Assembly: GCA_037718865.1 (NCBI GenBank)
Contig: JBBJMP010000008.1
Span: 124,001 to 188,000, forward strand
Length of the DNA stretch: 64,000 nt
Direction of reading: 5' to 3'
Origin: JADCRZ01 sp037718865
GTDB taxonomy: Bacteria > Bacteroidota > Bacteroidia > Chitinophagales > Chitinophagaceae
Positions 61,367-64,000 of the stretch are shown in pieces. The notes below the pieces were generated by a model. It did no database searches. It worked only from the letters and a program-made list of their open reading frames with translations, and was not told the DNA's origin. The first letter of the stretch is position 1; every line of letters begins with the position of its first letter. The translations under genes and the position numbers were made by a program.

Positions 61367-64000
61367 TTATTTAAGTTTACCATCCAGTTCTTTCTGACGT
61401 TTAAGCGCTTCGGCATAATTGGTCATTGCCTTGTTTAAAGTGAATTCCCTGAAAGACGGATCAGCTTTGAATCTTTTCCAGAACACATTTGTATTCATGT
61501 CTACACCATTTGCTCTGGACGTTTTCTCTGCTAATTCAAATGCATGAATCAAATCCTGTTTAGTCATTTCCACATACTTGATATTGGGATTGCCTGCTTC
61601 TATTTTAGCAGAGATATCGGTAGGCAGTTGTTGGGGCATACCTGTAACAATAGGCTTAGTGTATACCGGCGGATCAGTAGTCACCATATTCGAAGCTTTA
61701 AATCCGGGAAGCAGTTTGGTAAGCTGGTTATTCATTCCGCTTATTTCATTCTTTAAATCCTTTATCTCTTTTTTCTGTTCATCAATCAATTTTTGATTGT
61801 CATTTACATTTAACCCGATGGCCACGTTAACCATGCTAAACTGAAAACCCTGCGCCGCTGTAGACCAGGCTATGCCTACAATGTTTTTTATGTCTTTGGC
61901 TTCTATTTTATCCGGGGCCAAAGCTATACCAACACCGTTGTTAGCCCCGTTTGCAATAATGTAATCGCCAAGGTTTACTTTCCCGATTACTTTAACGGGC
62001 ACCTGCCCCATAAAAGCCACCTTTTCAAAGTGATGTTCATTTCCACCTTGCGGCACATTGCCAAGAACGATAGGTTTGTGGGAAATAACCATAACTCTTT
62101 CTGCCCCCTGGGTATTCTTACTAATCTTGCCGCCTCTGACGCCTACAATGTCGCCAGGTGTTATGCGTTCGCCTGTTTGCTCCCTCATAAGGTATTCGGC
62201 ATAATCCCCTGCAGAAGATTGATATGAAACACCAACCGCTGCTTCCTTACGATCAACGAACTGGGCCAGGTTAACAGAGGCAAAGGCCACATCGGCAATA
62301 ACCACGATCTCCTGCGCAATTGCGAGCGCCAGGTTGACAGCCGACCCGGCAATTAACGAAGCTATTGGAGGGCACGCTACTATTCCTAAACCTGCGCAGG
62401 CATTTGCGGATGCTGCCGATGCAATCTGATCCGTTGTAGCTGCAGCCAAATCATTAGTGGCAAAAAGTAAATCGATGGTAGAGGATGTCACATCATAAAC
62501 GCGGCTAGCCAGTTCACTTTTATAATCATCATCACTATGCAATTCGTCTAAGGTTTGCCCTTCTATGCGGCCCTGCATGCCATTATCATCCCAGAAGGAC
62601 ACGAAATTGTTGGCACTTGTTCTGCTTCCGCTTACCTTAACGGCAATGCCCTGGGTGCTGCCCTGCACCTGTAACGGGTAAGCAGTGTAAACGCTTTCAC
62701 CACCACCCGGATTGGCAGTAATCGTTACTTGCCCGTTTGCAGCCAGGGTATTGTTGATGGTCATCGGACCACTGGTCGTAAAAGAACCGCCAACGTTTAA
62801 ATTCTGACCAATACCAAGACCACCACTTACGATTAATGCACCCGTTGCCGTACTGGTAGATGGGGTAGCATTGGTTATTGAAGTGATGCCGGACACACTT
62901 AATGTGTTACTCAGGGAAGCAGCCCCGGTGACTCCTAATGTGCTATTCAGATTTGTAGCCCCGGCAACACCAAGGGTATTACTTAGCGTAGTGGCTCCGG
63001 TGACACCAAGGGTACTGCTTAATGTAGTAGCCCCGGTGACATCTAAGATACTACCTAAAGTAGTGGCCCCTGTAACATCGAGGGTACTGCTTAATGTAGT
63101 GGCCCCTGTAACGCCCAGCGTCTTTTCAAAAATACCTCCTCCGCCTACGTTTAAGCGTTTCCCGATCCCAACACCTCCTCCTATGATCAATGCTCCGGTG
63201 GTTGTGCTCACTGATTCTGTCAGATCTGTAATAGTGACAGCTCCGCCGAATGAGGCACTGCCTCCAAAGGTAGAAGCTCCGCCGACATTTAGGTTTTTAC
63301 CAATGCCCACACCTCCGTTTACTACCAAAGCACCTGTCGATATGCTGGTAGAATTATAAGCAGGATTATCCAGCACTACATGCTCTTTGAATGTTGCATC
63401 TTTATTAACTTGTAATGTACCGGTCAATAAAGTGGGGCTCCCGTTATTTACGTTCAGTGCACTATTTAAATTAGTAACGCCGTCTACCTGTAAGCTTCCG
63501 GTAAGTTTTGTGGCGCTGCCGTTATTTACATTTAAAGCACTGTTTAAATTTGTGATGCCATCTACGTTTAACGACGCATTTAAATCTGTAGCCTTATCAA
63601 CGGTTAGCGTTCCTCCAAGAAAGGTAGGCTGATTTGCTGCTACGGTAAGTGAACCCGTAAGCAGTGTCGGGCTTTCTCTCGCAACGGTAAACGGTCCGTA
63701 ATTGGTTGTAGATCCGCCAAGTCTGTTCAAAAACACACTTGAGTCGGCATTCAGGTTAGCCCCTATGTTAAGGGTTCTTTTTATATTGATGTCTCCATTA
63801 GCTAGTATCCTCAGTCGTTCTATATTATTAGTAACCAGCACCAGGTCTTCATAATCAGTAGTACCTAATTTATCTTTGGTAGCATCGCTTTTTGAATTGC
63901 CAAACAAGGACCAGTTCTGTGAAGGCACCCCCGGCGTCTCGGCATCAGTTTGTGCAGTGCCGTTTTTGTAGGCACTCGTAAAGGAGCCGGCTAATTGAGA
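61367..64000 (-). CDS. Repetitive fibre/adhesin-like protein (partial)
   Basis: 877 residues visible; the frame is open to the window edge, so the true start lies beyond 64000 (the GTG at 63928 is internal). The N-terminal two thirds are low-complexity beta repeats: seven 12-residue units of TLGVTGATTLSS type (62870-63121) and three copies of a TGALIVSGGLGIGQNLNVGG unit. The C-terminal part (about SAGDYAEYLMREQTGERITP onward) resembles the autoproteolytic chaperone domain of phage tail fibres/endosialidases (Peptidase_G2-like). A coiled coil (KLIDEQKKEIKDLKNEIS) and a charged tail follow. It may be a trimeric surface or phage-type fibre. Specific function unknown. Confidence 0.8.
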   Translation of the reverse strand, partial: SQLAGSFTSAYKNGTAQTDAETPGVPSQNWSLFGNSKSDATKDKLGTTDYEDLVLVTNNIERLRILANGDINIKRTLNIGANLNADSSVFLNRLGGSTTNYGPFTVARESPTLLTGSLTVAANQPTFLGGTLTVDKATDLNASLNVDGITNLNSALNVNNGSATKLTGSLQVDGVTNLNSALNVNNGSPTLLTGTLQVNKDATFKEHVVLDNPAYNSTSISTGALVVNGGVGIGKNLNVGGASTFGGSASFGGAVTITDLTESVSTTTGALIIGGGVGIGKRLNVGGGGIFEKTLGVTGATTLSSTLDVTGATTLGSILDVTGATTLSSTLGVTGATTLSNTLGVAGATNLNSTLGVTGAASLSNTLSVSGITSITNATPSTSTATGALIVSGGLGIGQNLNVGGSFTTSGPMTINNTLAANGQVTITANPGGGESVYTAYPLQVQGSTQGIAVKVSGSRTSANNFVSFWDDNGMQGRIEGQTLDELHSDDDYKSELASRVYDVTSSTIDLLFATNDLAAATTDQIASAASANACAGLGIVACPPIASLIAGSAVNLALAIAQEIVVIADVAFASVNLAQFVDRKEAAVGVSYQSSAGDYAEYLMREQTGERITPGDIVGVRGGKISKNTQGAERVMVISHKPIVLGNVPQGGNEHHFEKVAFMGQVPVKVIGKVNLGDYIIANGANNGVGIALAPDKIEAKDIKNIVGIAWSTAAQGFQFSMVNVAIGLNVNDNQKLIDEQKKEIKDLKNEISGMNNQLTKLLPGFKASNMVTTDPPVYTKPIVTGMPQQLPTDISAKIEAGNPNIKYVEMTKQDLIHAFELAEKTSRANGVDMNTNVFWKRFKADPSFREFTLNKAMTNYAEALKRQKELDGKLK
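62870..63121 (-). repeat. Seven tandem 36-bp repeats in fibre gene
   Basis: The coding sequence contains seven in-frame 36-base repeats encoding 12-residue TLxVTGATTLSS-type units. Variation is spread over all units, and the period preserves frame. This is an amplifiable part of the fibre shaft. Confidence 0.85.

Noticed and set aside
62870..63121. Regular 36-bp repeats reminiscent of a CRISPR array
   Set aside because: Units are contiguous without spacers, keep the reading frame and encode 12-residue protein repeats in a long gene. No cas genes are present.
62871..63359. 162-codon plus-strand ORF
   Set aside because: It is the antisense shadow of the repetitive fibre gene; its Val/Pro-rich repeats mirror the DNA repeats.

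Overview
The window looks like a chromosomal segment of a Bacteroidota bacterium, most likely of the Chitinophagaceae type. The reasons are four SusC/SusD outer-membrane import pairs, many lipoproteins, very little Shine-Dalgarno signal in front of starts, GH92-type glycosidases, and a TPR-CHAT protein next to an ECF sigma factor. The genus assignment is inference; there is no rRNA or tRNA gene to anchor it.

Layout. (1) 24-1662: a complete insertion sequence with 16-bp perfect terminal inverted repeats and a 4-bp AATC target duplication. (2) 1788-8369, minus strand: a heavy-metal RND efflux operon (TolC-like channel, CzcA/CusA-type pump, membrane-fusion lipoprotein). It is preceded by a frameshifted histidine-rich small lipoprotein gene that gene callers would miss and by a second His-rich secreted protein. 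Behind it, at 8394-8599, lies the wreck of a RadC-like JAB gene, so the efflux module is bracketed by mobile-element debris. (3) 8797-17241, plus strand: a nucleoside phosphorylase-methyltransferase fusion, a GDCCVxC cysteine-rich protein, a GMC oxidoreductase fused to a DUF1080 (3-keto-glycoside hydrolase) domain, a GT4 glycosyltransferase, and a sulfur pair (TSUP permease plus persulfide dioxygenase/rhodanese) preceded by a Crp/Fnr-like palindrome. (4) 17275-23228: a SusC/SusD_2 pair diverging from a ScyD-like lipoprotein with a clear terminator. (5) 23375-53061: a large carbohydrate/acid-sugar locus. It holds PdxA2-type dehydrogenase, a four-carbon acid-sugar kinase, a KdgT-type permease, a beta-propeller protein, an unclassified TIM-barrel glycosidase, three related SusC/SusD pairs, two tandem divergent GH92 enzymes and two paralogous TIM-barrel proteins, one Tat-exported and one cytosolic. 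Four REP-like GC-rich palindromes sit between the divergent SusC genes. (6) 53122-60477: a proteolytic signalling cluster made of a trypsin/V8-like protease, a metacaspase, a membrane TPR-CHAT protein, a lipoprotein, a TPR anti-sigma-like protein and an ECF sigma factor. (7) 60781-64000: a VOC/PhnB-like protein and a repetitive fibre/adhesin gene that runs off the right edge.

How the parts work together. In region 5, SusC/SusD pairs would capture glycans or glycoconjugates, surface or periplasmic GH92 and GH67-like enzymes would trim them, and released acid sugars would enter via the KdgT-type carrier for phosphorylation by the DUF1537 kinase and oxidative decarboxylation by PdxA2. Region 6 is the best candidate for an undescribed system. 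Both protease genes lack signal peptides and carry near-identical 5' leaders with a hairpin that shows a compensatory base-pair change. The trypsin-like protein is built like a zymogen whose probable activation site has lysine at P1, matching the Arg/Lys preference known for metacaspases. A protease cascade switched by the sigma/anti-sigma pair is my hypothesis, not something the sequence proves.
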